DNA of 64,000 bases from JBGPTK01 sp963797765. Its GTDB lineage: Bacteria; Acidobacteriota; Terriglobia; Acidiferrales; UBA7541. The stretch is taken from positions 1,302,001 through 1,366,000 of the forward strand of contig CAWCQU010000003.1 in NCBI GenBank assembly GCA_963797765.1, given 5' to 3'. Under the pieces are notes generated by a model. The model had not been told where the DNA came from, did no database searches, and was given only the letters and a program-made list of their open reading frames with translations. The stretch's first letter is position 1. Every line of letters begins with the position of its first letter. The translations under genes were made by a program, and so were the position numbers. Shown here one piece after another: positions 25,447 through 34,777 of the stretch.

Positions 25447-26961
25447 GTGGATCCACAATTCTTCCGCACCAAGAACATCGACCAACTGATTTCCGATGCC
25501 GACCGGCCTGACCGGCGTCTGAAAAGAACGCTTGGCTGGGTGAGCCTTACGGCGCTTGGTGTGGGCGCAATTATCGGCACGGGAATTTTCGTCCTCACCG
25601 GAACGGCCGCGGCGGGCGAGGTGGTTCAATATCCCTCGATATTTAAAGCGCCGCTGCTCGATGTTCTCTTCCATGGCGTTCACGCCGCGGGAACCGCAGG
25701 ACGGCCTGGAGCGGGCCCAGCCATCGCATTGTCGTTTTTTTTAGTGGCAATTGTCTGCGGGCTGGCGGGGCTTTGCTACGCGGAACTCGCGTCGATGATT
25801 CCGATTGCCGGGAGCGCCTATACCTATACTTACGCGACTCTGGGTGAGTTGATCGCGTGGATTATCGGTTGGGATTTGATTTTGGAATACGCCGTCTCAA
25901 ACATGGCGGTGGCCGTCGGTTTCTCCGCATACATTGAAAGCCTGCTGGATACATTTGGGATTCACCTACCGCCGTCGCTGAGCACGCCGGCATATTCCCC
26001 CGAAACTGGATGGGCACTCCATTTTAATCTGGTGGGCTTCTTGATCGTGATGGTGCTCACCGCTCTGCTGGTAGTCGGAATTCGCGAATCGGCCGGCGCG
26101 AATAACGTCATGGTGGGCATTAAGCTGGTGGCCATCGTGGTTTTCTGCGTGGCTGCGGGAAAATACATTAAGCCTGTGAACTATCACCCCTTCATGCCGA
26201 ATGGCTGGCAAGGTGTGCTGACGGGCGGGGCGATTGTTTTTTTTACGTATATAGGATTCGATTCCGTTTCGACCGCCGCGGAAGAATGCAAGAATCCGAA
26301 GCGGGATTTGCCGATCGGAATCCTGGTATCGCTTTTCATCTGCGCTTTTTTTTATGTGTCGGTGGCAGTGGTTCTGACCGGTATTCAGCATTGGGATTCG
26401 CTGCGCAACGCGGCGCCGGTGGCGAATGCTCTGGAAGCGATTGGTCTGACCGGCACGGAGCGCTGGGTCACCGTCGGCGCGCTGATGGGGATGATTTCGT
26501 CGCTGCTGGTCTACCAGCTTGGCCAGGCGCGCGTGTGGTTTTCCATGTCGCGCGATGGATTGCTTCCCGGCGCATTTTCGCGGGTGCATCCGAAATTCCG
26601 CACGCCGCACGTGGCTACCTGGGTGGCCGGATTGTTCGTGGGAATTCCGGCGGGAATTTTCGATATCGGAACTCTTGCCGATCTTTCCAGCATCGGAACG
26701 CTGTTTGCCTTCGTGCTGGTCTCGATCGCCGTAATCATCCTGCGCAAGACGCAGCCAGACCGTCCGCGTTCGTTCCATGTTCCTTTCATGCCGTGGATTC
26801 CGATCGCGGCGATTGTGTTTTGCGTGGTTCTAATGGCCAGCCTGACTGTGGAAAATTGGATTCGCTTCTTCGTGTGGCTGATAATCGGAATGGTGATTTA
26901 CATGTTCTACAGCCGCAAGCACAGCGGGCTTGCGACGGCGCCCAAGGAGACTCGCGGATGA
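25447..26961 (+). CDS. APC-superfamily amino acid permease (cationic amino acid transporter type)
   Basis: A membrane transporter of about 504 residues with 12-14 helices. RTLGWVSLTALGVGAIIGTG is the APC helix 1 with the substrate-binding GAIIGTG. LCYAELASMIPIAGSAYTYT and FFTYIGFDSVSTAAEECKNP are hallmark segments of the CAT/YfnA subgroup, and the C-terminus has extra helices. The N-terminus FFRTKNIDQLISDADRPD is typical. The start is uncertain: TTG at 25414 or GTG at 25447. I prefer GTG because it gives the usual MDPQFFRTK-like beginning. ATGA overlap to the next gene implies an operon. The transported amino acid is not determined. Confidence 0.88.
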   Translation: MDPQFFRTKNIDQLISDADRPDRRLKRTLGWVSLTALGVGAIIGTGIFVLTGTAAAGEVVQYPSIFKAPLLDVLFHGVHAAGTAGRPGAGPAIALSFFLVAIVCGLAGLCYAELASMIPIAGSAYTYTYATLGELIAWIIGWDLILEYAVSNMAVAVGFSAYIESLLDTFGIHLPPSLSTPAYSPETGWALHFNLVGFLIVMVLTALLVVGIRESAGANNVMVGIKLVAIVVFCVAAGKYIKPVNYHPFMPNGWQGVLTGGAIVFFTYIGFDSVSTAAEECKNPKRDLPIGILVSLFICAFFYVSVAVVLTGIQHWDSLRNAAPVANALEAIGLTGTERWVTVGALMGMISSLLVYQLGQARVWFSMSRDGLLPGAFSRVHPKFRTPHVATWVAGLFVGIPAGIFDIGTLADLSSIGTLFAFVLVSIAVIILRKTQPDRPRSFHVPFMPWIPIAAIVFCVVLMASLTVENWIRFFVWLIIGMVIYMFYSRKHSGLATAPKETRG

Positions 26962-27803
26962 ATCTGCGGGTGCGAGCGGGCGTGGCAGTGTTGGCCGCGG
27001 TTGTCGTAACGCTGGTGACGCCTGCTTCCTCGTATGCGTGGGGGCCTAACGCCGTTCGCTTAATCACAAATAAAGCCGTGGATACCATGCCGCAGGAAGT
27101 GCTGCCGTTCTTTGAAGCGAACCGGAATTTTCTGGTGCAGCATGTGACCGATCCATTCGACGCGTTGAAGAAGAATCCGGCCGACCGCAAAAGCGAAATC
27201 ATTCTGCTGGATCACTACGGGCAATTTCCATTCAGTGCGTTGCCACGAAATTACAATTCAGCCGTCAGCAAATTCACGAAACACACGCTCGAATCCTTCG
27301 GAGTGTTGCCGTGGGAAGTGGGCGTATACAGCGCGCGGCTGACGGACGCGTTCAAGTCTCATAATTGGGAAGATGCCCGCACCGTGGCCGCGCAGCTCGC
27401 GTTTTATGTGGCGGCCGCGCACGATCCCTTCAACACGACCACCAATGAAGATGGGAAATTATCCAATCAGGCCGGGGTAAGCCTGCGATTCGGATCGAGC
27501 CTGGTGGACCGCTACCAGCTTTTCTTCTTCGTCCACCCGAACGAAGCCATTTATATCAGCGACCCCACCGATCATGCCTTTGAAATGTGCCTGAGCGCAC
27601 ATAGCTGGCTCGAAAATATTTTGCTTGCCGACCGGCGTTCCAAGCAGAAGCAGGCGGATTATACCGACGATTATTACGATCATTTCTACAGCCAGGCTGG
27701 CGCGGTGCTGATCCGGCAAATATCGGACGCCGCAACCGACACCGGTTCCTACTGGCTGACGGCCTGGGTGAACGCCGGCCGGCCGCAACTCCCTTCCCAC
27801 TAA
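26958..27803 (+). CDS. Exported zinc-dependent phospholipase C / S1-P1 nuclease-like protein
   Basis: A 281-residue protein with a Sec signal ending SSYA, so that the mature chain would start at or next to W (WGPNAVRLITNKAVDTMP). In the phospholipase C/S1-P1 fold the N-terminal Trp is itself a zinc ligand. Further candidate ligands are LLDHYGQFPF and the VAAAHDPFNTTTNEDGKLSN segment (His, Asp), plus later His residues. The fold assignment is by pattern, and substrate (phospholipid, nucleic acid or other) is open. It overlaps the permease by 4 nt and precedes adenosine deaminase, which would be consistent with nucleoside or phosphate scavenging. Confidence 0.6.
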   Translation: MNLRVRAGVAVLAAVVVTLVTPASSYAWGPNAVRLITNKAVDTMPQEVLPFFEANRNFLVQHVTDPFDALKKNPADRKSEIILLDHYGQFPFSALPRNYNSAVSKFTKHTLESFGVLPWEVGVYSARLTDAFKSHNWEDARTVAAQLAFYVAAAHDPFNTTTNEDGKLSNQAGVSLRFGSSLVDRYQLFFFVHPNEAIYISDPTDHAFEMCLSAHSWLENILLADRRSKQKQADYTDDYYDHFYSQAGAVLIRQISDAATDTGSYWLTAWVNAGRPQLPSH

Positions 27804-27811
27804 TCGTTCCC

Positions 27812-28858
27812 GTGGCGGCTAATTCCTCTTCGCAACAAACACTTCTTGCGGCACTCCCGAAGGCCGAACTTCATCTACATCTGGAGGGCTCGATCGCTCC
27901 GCCGACCGCGGTGGCGCTGGCAGCGCGCCACGCAGTGGCTGTCTCGATCGAAGAGGTGGTCACGCGATATTCCTACCGGGATTTTCTGGGATTCCTGGAA
28001 GCATTTAAATGGGTTACTTCCTTCGTTCGGGAGCCGGCCGACTACGGACTGATCACCGCTGGGCTGGTGGACGAATTGCTGCGGCAGAACGTGGTGTATG
28101 CGGAAGTGATTGTCTCCTGCGGAATCATGCTTCGCCGGCAGCAGGATGTGGAACGCAGCTTTGAAGCGATCCGCGAAGTTGGCGAGCAGGCGCGGAAGAG
28201 GGGCCTGCGGCTGCAATGGATTTTTGACGCCACGCGGCAATTTGGAGCGGAAGCCGCGGAGGAAGTGGCGCGCTGGGCCGTGAAACTTCGGCCGGGCGGC
28301 GTGATCGCGATGGGGATGGGCGGGGATGAACTCGCTTTCCCTGCAATGGACTTTCGCAAGGCTTACGACATCGCACGCGAGGGAGGTTTGCACTCGCATG
28401 TACACGCAGGGGAGGTAGGCGGGCCGGAATCGATCCGGGATGCGGTGGAACATCTGGGCGCCGAGCGGATTGGGCACGGCATAGCAGCGGTTCACGATAC
28501 GGCCCTGATGGATTGGTTGGCTTCACGAGGAATTCCGGTTGAAAACTGTCCGACCAGTAATATCTGCACCGGGGCTTTGGCTCGCCAACTTGGAAAAACG
28601 GAAGCGAGCATTCAGGAACATCCACTGCCGGTCTTTCTCCACAGAAATTTGGGGGTGGTGCTTTCGACCGATGATCCGGCCATGTTTCACACTGACTTGC
28701 TGAAAGAGTATGAGATCGCGGGGAAGCTCGGGCTCTCGACAGATGAGATTGTACGGCTGGCGCGAATGAGTTTTGAGGCGGCGTTTCTTTCGCTGGAAGA
28801 AAAGAGCGAATTCCTGCGGACTTTCGACGCCCAAGCGGAGTCCTTGGGGTTGGAGTAA
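27812..28858 (+). CDS. Adenosine deaminase family protein
   Basis: Zinc amidohydrolase of 348 residues, GTG start. AELHLHLEGSIAPPTA holds the HxH zinc pair, SHVHAGEVGGPESI the third His and adjacent Glu region, GAERIGHGIAAV the catalytic His, and VVLSTDDPAMF the Asp ligand. NCPTSNICTGA is also conserved. Adenosine deaminase and aminodeoxyfutalosine deaminase (menaquinone synthesis) share these motifs and cannot be separated here. Neighbouring permease and exported hydrolase favour salvage. The start is 8 nt after the previous stop, so it is probably in the same transcript. Confidence 0.88.
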   Translation: MAANSSSQQTLLAALPKAELHLHLEGSIAPPTAVALAARHAVAVSIEEVVTRYSYRDFLGFLEAFKWVTSFVREPADYGLITAGLVDELLRQNVVYAEVIVSCGIMLRRQQDVERSFEAIREVGEQARKRGLRLQWIFDATRQFGAEAAEEVARWAVKLRPGGVIAMGMGGDELAFPAMDFRKAYDIAREGGLHSHVHAGEVGGPESIRDAVEHLGAERIGHGIAAVHDTALMDWLASRGIPVENCPTSNICTGALARQLGKTEASIQEHPLPVFLHRNLGVVLSTDDPAMFHTDLLKEYEIAGKLGLSTDEIVRLARMSFEAAFLSLEEKSEFLRTFDAQAESLGLE

Positions 28859-28907
28859 GGCCATGTTATGGAATCGAATCTCGACGAGGGCATCCGGGAA
28901 TCGATCC

Positions 28908-28916
28908 TGATATAAT
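28908..28916 (+). promoter_or_regulatory. Extended -10 promoter of purS
   Basis: TGATATAAT forms a consensus extended -10 (TGn + TATAAT). The expected start site is about 28923, only about 2 bases before the purS ATG at 28925, and there is no purine-rich ribosome site in the gap. The transcript is therefore predicted to be leaderless or nearly so. Confidence 0.55.
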
Positions 28917-28924
28917 GCCGGGCC

Positions 28925-29167
28925 ATGAAAGCTCATGTGTGGGTAATGCCGAAGCCAACCGTTCTTGATCCCCAGGGCCAGACGATTCAACACGCGCTGG
29001 CTTCGTTGGGTTACGCGAAAGTGAAGGATGTGCGGCAAGGAAAGTTTTTTGTGCTGCAGCTCAACGGCGCTACGCGAGACGAGGCACAGAAGGAGATCGA
29101 GCGCATCGCCAAGGAAGTTCTAACCAATCCCGTCATCGAAGAATGCCGCTTCGAAATACTCGAATAG
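28925..29167 (+). CDS. purS: Phosphoribosylformylglycinamidine synthase subunit PurS
   Basis: An 80-residue small subunit that bridges PurQ and PurL in the FGAM synthetase complex of purine synthesis. KAHVWVMPKPTVLDPQGQTI starts the fold. HALASLGYAKVKDVRQGKFF is the family signature, and NPVIEECRFEIL ends it. In many genomes purS lies immediately before purQ and purL, but here it stands alone before glmS, so those subunits must be elsewhere. The predicted extended -10 immediately upstream suggests its own promoter. Confidence 0.92.
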   Translation: MKAHVWVMPKPTVLDPQGQTIQHALASLGYAKVKDVRQGKFFVLQLNGATRDEAQKEIERIAKEVLTNPVIEECRFEILE

Positions 29168-29350
29168 GCCTGTACAAATCGCTGAGCGGCAAATCCCTGG
29201 GCTACTTTTTTGGAAGTCTCTCCTATCGAAACAGACGGGGCCACGCGGCGATTGGCGCCCCAGATTTTATGCTAGTCTGAACTGCTGATTTTCCATGGGG
29301 GAACAGCGCTCGATTTGGTCTGATAGACCTTGGCGCGGGAGAAGAAAAAT

Positions 29351-31211
29351 ATGTGCGGGATAGTGGGATATATCGGTGCGAAGAAAGTGGTGCCACTCAT
29401 TATTGATGGGCTGCGACGGCTGGAATATCGCGGATACGATTCGGCCGGTATCGCCGTAGTGGCGCAAAACGGACACCTCTCGATCCGGCGCGCGGAAGGC
29501 AAGCTGCGAAATCTGGAAGAGACGATCCGCCTTTCCCCGCTCGACGGAATTTATGGCATCGGCCACACGCGCTGGGCCACGCACGGCCGTCCCACGGAGG
29601 AAAACGCGCACCCGCACCGCGATTGCACGGGCGATATCGTTGTGGTCCACAACGGAATCATCGAAAATTATTTGGCATTAAAGGACCAGCTTTTAAACGA
29701 AGGCCACAAATTCCAGACCGAGACGGATACCGAAGTGGTGGCGCATCTGCTCGAGAAATATTCGGAACATGGCGCTCCGCTGGAAGAAGCCATGTTGAAG
29801 ACGGTGAAGTTGCTGCGCGGGGTGTTCGCGCTGGTTGCCATCTCCACTCGGGACGCCAACAAAATCGTCGGCGCTCGGCTGGGGCCGCCCGCGGTCATCG
29901 GCCTGGGACAAAATGAATATTTCATCGCCAGCGACATTCCCGCGGTTCTGTATCACACGCGCGACATTTTCTTCCTGAACGATGGCGACATCGCCATTCT
30001 GACGCCGCAGGGCGTGCGCCTGATGGATTTCGAGGGATGCACGGTGGAACGCCCGGTGCAGCACGTGACCTGGGACCCGATCATGGCGGAAAAGGGCGGG
30101 TTCAAGCATTTCATGCAGAAGGAAATCTTCGAGCAGCCCCGCGCGGTGCGCGATACCCTGCTCGGCCGGATTTCGCTCGAAAGCGGCAAAGTGTTTTTGG
30201 ATGAAATGCAGATCACGCCCGATGAATTCCAGGCCTTTGAAAACGTCAAGATCGTTGCCTGCGGCACAAGCTGGCATTCCGCGCTGGCCGGCAAAGTTCA
30301 TGATAGAACGGCTGGCAAAGATTCCGGTGGAAGTGGACTACGGCAGCGAATTCCGCTATCGCGATCCGATCATCGATAGCCGCAGCCTGGCAATTTTTAT
30401 TACCCAGTCGGGCGAAACCGCGGATACGCTGGCTGCCCAGCGCGAAGCGCGCCAGAAAGGCGCGAAAACTATGGGAATCTGCAACGTGGTCGGCTCGATG
30501 ATCACGCGCGAAGCTTCGGGAACCATTCTGACCCATGCGGGGCCGGAGATCGGCGTCGCTTCCACGAAAGCATTTACCTGCCAATTGACCGCGCTGCTGC
30601 TTGTATCAATGTATCTGGCGCAGGAACGGGAGAGCCACCCCGCGGATTACGCGAAATCGCTCTTGCAGGAGCTGACCAATCTGCCGCACAAAATGGAATC
30701 GATTTTGCAGCAGGATGAGGCAATCGAAGTGCTGGCGCGGCAGTTTTTCCGCTACACCGATTTTCTGTACCTGGGGCGCGGCATTCATTATCCCATCGCG
30801 CTGGAAGGGGCGTTGAAGCTGAAGGAGATTTCTTACATTCACGCGGAAGGCTACCCGGCCGGAGAAATGAAGCACGGGCCAAACGCGTTGATCGACGAAA
30901 ATTTGCCGGTAGTGGTGATCGCTACGCGCGATGAATCCGATCCGTGCTCGATGACGCGCTACGAAAAAAGCGTTTCGAATATCAAGGAAGTGAAAGCCCG
31001 CGACGGCATCGTGATCTCCGTGGTGACGGAAGGCGACCGGCTGGCCCGCGAGGCTTCCGACCACATTATCGAAATACCGCATGCTCCGGAATTGCTAGCG
31101 CCGATCCTGGAAATTCTGCCGCTGCAGTTGCTGGCGTATCACATCGCGGTGCGCCGCGGTTGCGATGTGGACCAGCCTCGAAATCTGGCCAAGTCCGTAA
31201 CAGTGGAATAA
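29351..31211 (+). pseudogene. glmS: Glutamine-fructose-6-phosphate aminotransferase with a +1 frameshift
   Basis: Makes glucosamine-6-phosphate for peptidoglycan and LPS. Start MCGIVGYIGAKKVVPLIIDG puts the catalytic Cys at position 2; the glutaminase domain runs to about residue 220 (HTRWATHGRPTEENAHPH). The first frame continues to IVACGTSWHSALAGK at 30295. One extra base at or near 30296 then shifts the frame, and FMIERLAKIPVEVDYGSEFR follows in the next frame, through both SIS domains to DQPRNLAKSVTVE. The joined protein would be about 619 residues, the family length. Because glmS is usually essential, an assembly error is more likely than a real mutation. Confidence 0.9.
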
Positions 31212-31346
31212 GCCGCTCAATTAAACAACCCGCTGTTTCATGTAGCAAAACATTTCCCGGCGGCGTTGTGCCGATTCTGAAACGCCGCTTCCTTCTTCCA
31301 GTTCCCTGGCCTACAATTCTGCCCGATCATGCATCATAGAAACTGT

Positions 31347-32669
31347 ATGTCCACATGCAAACATTCAGCATTGGTTCCGTGGCTGTTATTGGCTCTGCTG
31401 TGCGCGCCGGGGCAAATGGCGCGCGCGCAGGCGCAATCGAAAATGGATTCCAGCGGCTCGGGCAGGCTCGCCGGGATTACCGTAAGCGGATCAAAGAAAT
31501 TTTCGAACGAGCAGATCGCCGCCGCTTCGGGACTGCAGAAAGGCGCGACCGTGAGAAAAGAAGATTTTCAAACGGCTGCCAACACGCTTTCCGCGACGGG
31601 CGCCTTCTCCACGGTGCGCTACAAATTTCGCAGCGTGGGAGAAGATGTATCCGTTGAATTTGCGGTGCAGGACGCTCCATCCGTTCCCGTTTCCTACGAC
31701 AATTTTCCATGGTTTACGGACGAGGAACTGACGCAATCGCTGAAGCAGTCGGTGGGAATGTTTGACGGCAGCGCGCCGGAAAACGGAACGATCCTGGATC
31801 AGATGGCTGCGGCTCTGACGAAGGTCCTGGCCACGCGCGGAGTGGAGGGCGCCGTGGAGCACACTTTATTGAACAGCGCCGAGGGCGATTCCAAGTTTCA
31901 ACAGTTTCATCTAAACGGACCCAGTCTGAATGTCAGCGCCGTGCAATTCAGCGACGAATTTGCGAACAAGGAGCCGCACATTCAGGACCAGTTGGGCAAC
32001 ATTGTCGGGAAGCCTTTTTCGCGCTTTGCCATGGAGCTTTTTGATTTCGAGCAGGTGCGGCCGATTTATCTGCAACATGGAAATATGCGCGTGCATTTTG
32101 GAACGCCGGTCGCGCGCTTTACCGGCGATCCATCGAAGCCGCTCGCTTCGACGGTATTGGTGATCGTTTCGGTTGAGCCTGGCCCGCTCTACAAGTTTAA
32201 CAGCATTACATGGAGCGGGAATGTGGCCGTACCTACGGCCGAACTCGTGGCCGCCACGGGATTGACCAGCGGCGAGCCTGCGGACGGGATGAAGATTGAA
32301 GCGGCTTGGGACAAAGTCCGCCTGGCTTGCGGTCAACGCGGCTATCTGGACGCGAAAGTGGATGCGCAAGCGAGCTTCGATGAGGCCTCCAAATCGGTCT
32401 CCTATGAAGTATCGGTGGTCGAAGGGACGCAATATCACATGGGCGATTTGGTGCTCACCGGACTCTCGATTGAAGCAGAACGGCGGCTCAGAGTAGCGTG
32501 GCGGCTGGATAAGGGCGTGGTATTCGATCGCGTTTACTATGAAAGCTTCGTCGAAAGGGGGGCCAAGGCTTCTTTCGGCGACCTGCCGTTCCACTACGAT
32601 AAAGTGGGACATTTTCTGCGAACTAATCCGCAAAATGCCACGGTAGACGTCCTGCTCGATTTTCAGTAA
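31347..32669 (+). CDS. Exported POTRA-repeat protein without a barrel domain
   Basis: A 440-residue protein with a Sec signal (WLLLALLCAPGQMARA). The body consists of three or four POTRA-like repeats: LAGITVSGSKKFSNEQIAAA, then YKFNSITWSGNVAVPTAELV and YHMGDLVLTGLSIEAERRLR, as in BamA/FtsQ-type proteins. The C-terminus ends shortly after the last repeat (FLRTNPQNATVDVLLDFQ), so there is no surface-antigen beta-barrel. It may be a periplasmic chaperone or assembly partner for outer-membrane proteins; this is inference. ATG at 31347 gives a better signal peptide than ATG at 31329. It ends 26 bp before larE. Confidence 0.75.
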   Translation: MSTCKHSALVPWLLLALLCAPGQMARAQAQSKMDSSGSGRLAGITVSGSKKFSNEQIAAASGLQKGATVRKEDFQTAANTLSATGAFSTVRYKFRSVGEDVSVEFAVQDAPSVPVSYDNFPWFTDEELTQSLKQSVGMFDGSAPENGTILDQMAAALTKVLATRGVEGAVEHTLLNSAEGDSKFQQFHLNGPSLNVSAVQFSDEFANKEPHIQDQLGNIVGKPFSRFAMELFDFEQVRPIYLQHGNMRVHFGTPVARFTGDPSKPLASTVLVIVSVEPGPLYKFNSITWSGNVAVPTAELVAATGLTSGEPADGMKIEAAWDKVRLACGQRGYLDAKVDAQASFDEASKSVSYEVSVVEGTQYHMGDLVLTGLSIEAERRLRVAWRLDKGVVFDRVYYESFVERGAKASFGDLPFHYDKVGHFLRTNPQNATVDVLLDFQ

Positions 32670-32695
32670 GCCAATTACGATATACTGTATGCGAA

Positions 32696-33568
32696 ATGCC
32701 GAACCAAGCCGCCCAACGCGCGCCGGAAGCCAGTCCTGAACCGATCACGCTGGAACCTCGCGTCATGGAAAAACAGAATCGGTTGTTGGGTTCACTCAGG
32801 CAGCTCGATTCGCTGCTGGTTGCTTTTTCGGGTGGAGCGGACTCGGCTTATCTTGCCTGGGCCGCGCACAAAGCGTTGGGCGCGCGGGCGCTGGCTGTGA
32901 CGGCGCTCTCTGCCAGCTTTTCCACTCATGACCGCGAGCAGGCGCTGGCTTTTGCAAAATCCGCTGGCCTTCGGCATGAATCAATTGAAACCCACGAATT
33001 CGAAAATCCCCTTTACGTCGCGAATAATCCCGATCGTTGCTATCACTGCAAGGACGAACTATTCGTCGAAATGGAGCGATTGGCCAGCGAGCGCGGTTTT
33101 GCGACGATTGCTTATGGCATCAATGCGGATGATACGCACGATTTTCGCCCCGGCCATCGCGCTGCCGCCGAGCATAAAGTGCTGGCGCCGCTGCTGGATG
33201 TGGGCCTCACCAAGGCGGAAATCAGGGCACTTTCGCGGCTCGCCGGGCTTGCGACCTGGGACCGCCCTGCATCGGCTTGCCTTTCTTCGCGCATTCCTTA
33301 TGGAACTTCCGTGACCAAAGAAATTCTTGATCGGATCGAACGCAGCGAAAGCGTGCTGCGGGAACTTGGATTCCGCCAGTTCCGCGTGCGCGCCCACGAC
33401 GAACTGGCAAGGATCGAGATCGCACCGGAAGAAATGCCGCGCGGTCTGGAGCCCGCGGAGGCGAAACAGATCTCGGCGAGATTTCGCGAGATCGGGTTCA
33501 AGTTTGTGACGATCGATCTGGAAGGCTACCGGCAAGGCTCGTTGAATATTTTGATTCAGAAGAAGTAA
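32696..33568 (+). CDS. larE: ATP-dependent sacrificial sulfur transferase LarE
   Basis: PP-loop enzyme that adenylates and thiolates the pyridinium biscarboxylate precursor of the nickel-pincer nucleotide cofactor. LLVAFSGGADSAYLAWAAH is the SGGxDS pyrophosphatase loop. NPDRCYHCKDELF and the later ASACLSSRIPYG carry cysteines; the Cys in CLSSRIP corresponds to the sacrificial Cys of characterised LarE. Length of 290 fits. Its partner larC lies 11 kb away (44864-46057, minus); larB is not in the window. Start at 32696 is used, and an internal ATG at 32765 is possible. Confidence 0.9.
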   Translation: MPNQAAQRAPEASPEPITLEPRVMEKQNRLLGSLRQLDSLLVAFSGGADSAYLAWAAHKALGARALAVTALSASFSTHDREQALAFAKSAGLRHESIETHEFENPLYVANNPDRCYHCKDELFVEMERLASERGFATIAYGINADDTHDFRPGHRAAAEHKVLAPLLDVGLTKAEIRALSRLAGLATWDRPASACLSSRIPYGTSVTKEILDRIERSESVLRELGFRQFRVRAHDELARIEIAPEEMPRGLEPAEAKQISARFREIGFKFVTIDLEGYRQGSLNILIQKK

Positions 33569-33702
33569 GCGGCTGGACATCCGGCCCAGCAATCCTTCCC
33601 CAGATCGAGCCATCCCCTTCAGGGAACTTCCAGTTGCGAATATGCGTATACCTTGATAGGAAGGGATGCGGTTAGAAGCCAAATCGCCCTTCGCGGAGAA
33701 AA

Positions 33703-34677
33703 ATGCGTCATCTTGTTACATTTTCGAAAATTATCCTGGGTGTTGGACTTGCAGCCGCCAGCACGGGCTGTGTCAATTCACCTGGAGTTTCGGGCCAGTT
33801 CGACCGGACACTTACCGTGTCCGGGCCGATCGTCCTGGAACTCAAGAATGGTTCGGGAGACGCCAAAATTACGCCGGGAGCGACGGACCAGGTGCGCATC
33901 CACGGCGAGTTTCGCGTGAAGGCGTGGTCCTGGAAGGACTCCGAACGCCGCGCAAAGGAAATTGCAGAGAACCCGCCTGTCGAGCAGACCGGGAGTCTGG
34001 TGCGGGTGGGCCAAGACCACTTTCGAATGGAAGATTTCACGGTGAACTACACCATCGAGGTGCCCGTGGAAACAGAATTTCGCGGGGCGGTAGGGTCAGG
34101 TGAAATCCACTTGAACGGAATTCATGGCCCGGCAAGGCTCACGGCAGGCTCCGGGACGATCGAGGCCAGACAAATCGAACAGGACACTGTGGCCACGGCT
34201 GGCAGCGGCAAGGTAGATTTGACGGATATTGGCGGACAGGTGGAGGCGACAGTCGGATCGGGAGACGTAAAGCTGAGTGGTATTCGGGGAGAGGTGCGGG
34301 TTCGCGCGGGATCGGGCGACATTGTGATCGACAGGTCCAGTGGAGCGATTGATTCCACTTCAGGAAGTGGCGACGTAAAAATCAGCGATGCAAAAGGCGA
34401 CGTACGCGTAAAAGCCGGGTCCGGCGACGTGACCATTGACGGAAATCCGGCGCCTTCGAGTTCCTGGGAATTTCATACGGCCTCCGGGGACGTCACGTTG
34501 CGGGTTCCATCCAGCTCGAGTTTCCGGTTCTACGCCCACTCGATGTCCGGAAAAATCGATACGAACATCCCCCTGGTGGTGGAAGAGCGGCCTAGGCACG
34601 AATTGCGCGCGCGAGTGGGAGATGGAGACGCTCGAGTGCAGGTGGTAACAGCATCCGGCGACATCACGTTGCAATAA
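33703..34677 (+). CDS. DUF4097-type beta-helix lipoprotein
   Basis: A 324-residue secreted protein with a lipobox near residue 23 (AAASTGC). Residues 100-300 hold regularly spaced GSGDV-, GSGKV- and GSGTI-type turns about every 20 residues (GSGEIHLNGIHGPARLTAGS, GSGDVKLSGIRGEVRVRAGS), a repeat pattern of right-handed beta-helix DUF4097 proteins. The role in members of this family is mostly unknown and often linked to envelope stress or adhesion. It stands alone with its own ATG at 33703. The DNA repeats here follow the protein turns and are not a satellite. Confidence 0.8.
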   Translation: MRHLVTFSKIILGVGLAAASTGCVNSPGVSGQFDRTLTVSGPIVLELKNGSGDAKITPGATDQVRIHGEFRVKAWSWKDSERRAKEIAENPPVEQTGSLVRVGQDHFRMEDFTVNYTIEVPVETEFRGAVGSGEIHLNGIHGPARLTAGSGTIEARQIEQDTVATAGSGKVDLTDIGGQVEATVGSGDVKLSGIRGEVRVRAGSGDIVIDRSSGAIDSTSGSGDVKISDAKGDVRVKAGSGDVTIDGNPAPSSSWEFHTASGDVTLRVPSSSSFRFYAHSMSGKIDTNIPLVVEERPRHELRARVGDGDARVQVVTASGDITLQ

Positions 34678-34777
34678 GATTTTCCAGCCTGATGGGTGCC
34701 TGACCGGCCGTCTCGCTTCTGTAAACCTGCTGAGTTTCCGCCGTTTCCCTACGATTTAGAAGTACAATTCCCATCTG

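Noticed and set aside
26286..26957. Long upstream extension of the phospholipase C-like gene
   Set aside because: It runs in another frame of the permease gene. The ATG at 26958 with a signal peptide and ATGA overlap is the credible start.
29168..29350. glmS-type ribozyme or other riboswitch upstream of glmS
   Set aside because: No conserved glmS ribozyme core or pairing was found in the 180 bases.
33900..34500. Tandem DNA repeat or satellite in the DUF4097 gene
   Set aside because: The periodic pattern follows the GSGDV turns of a beta-helix protein and is diverged at third positions.
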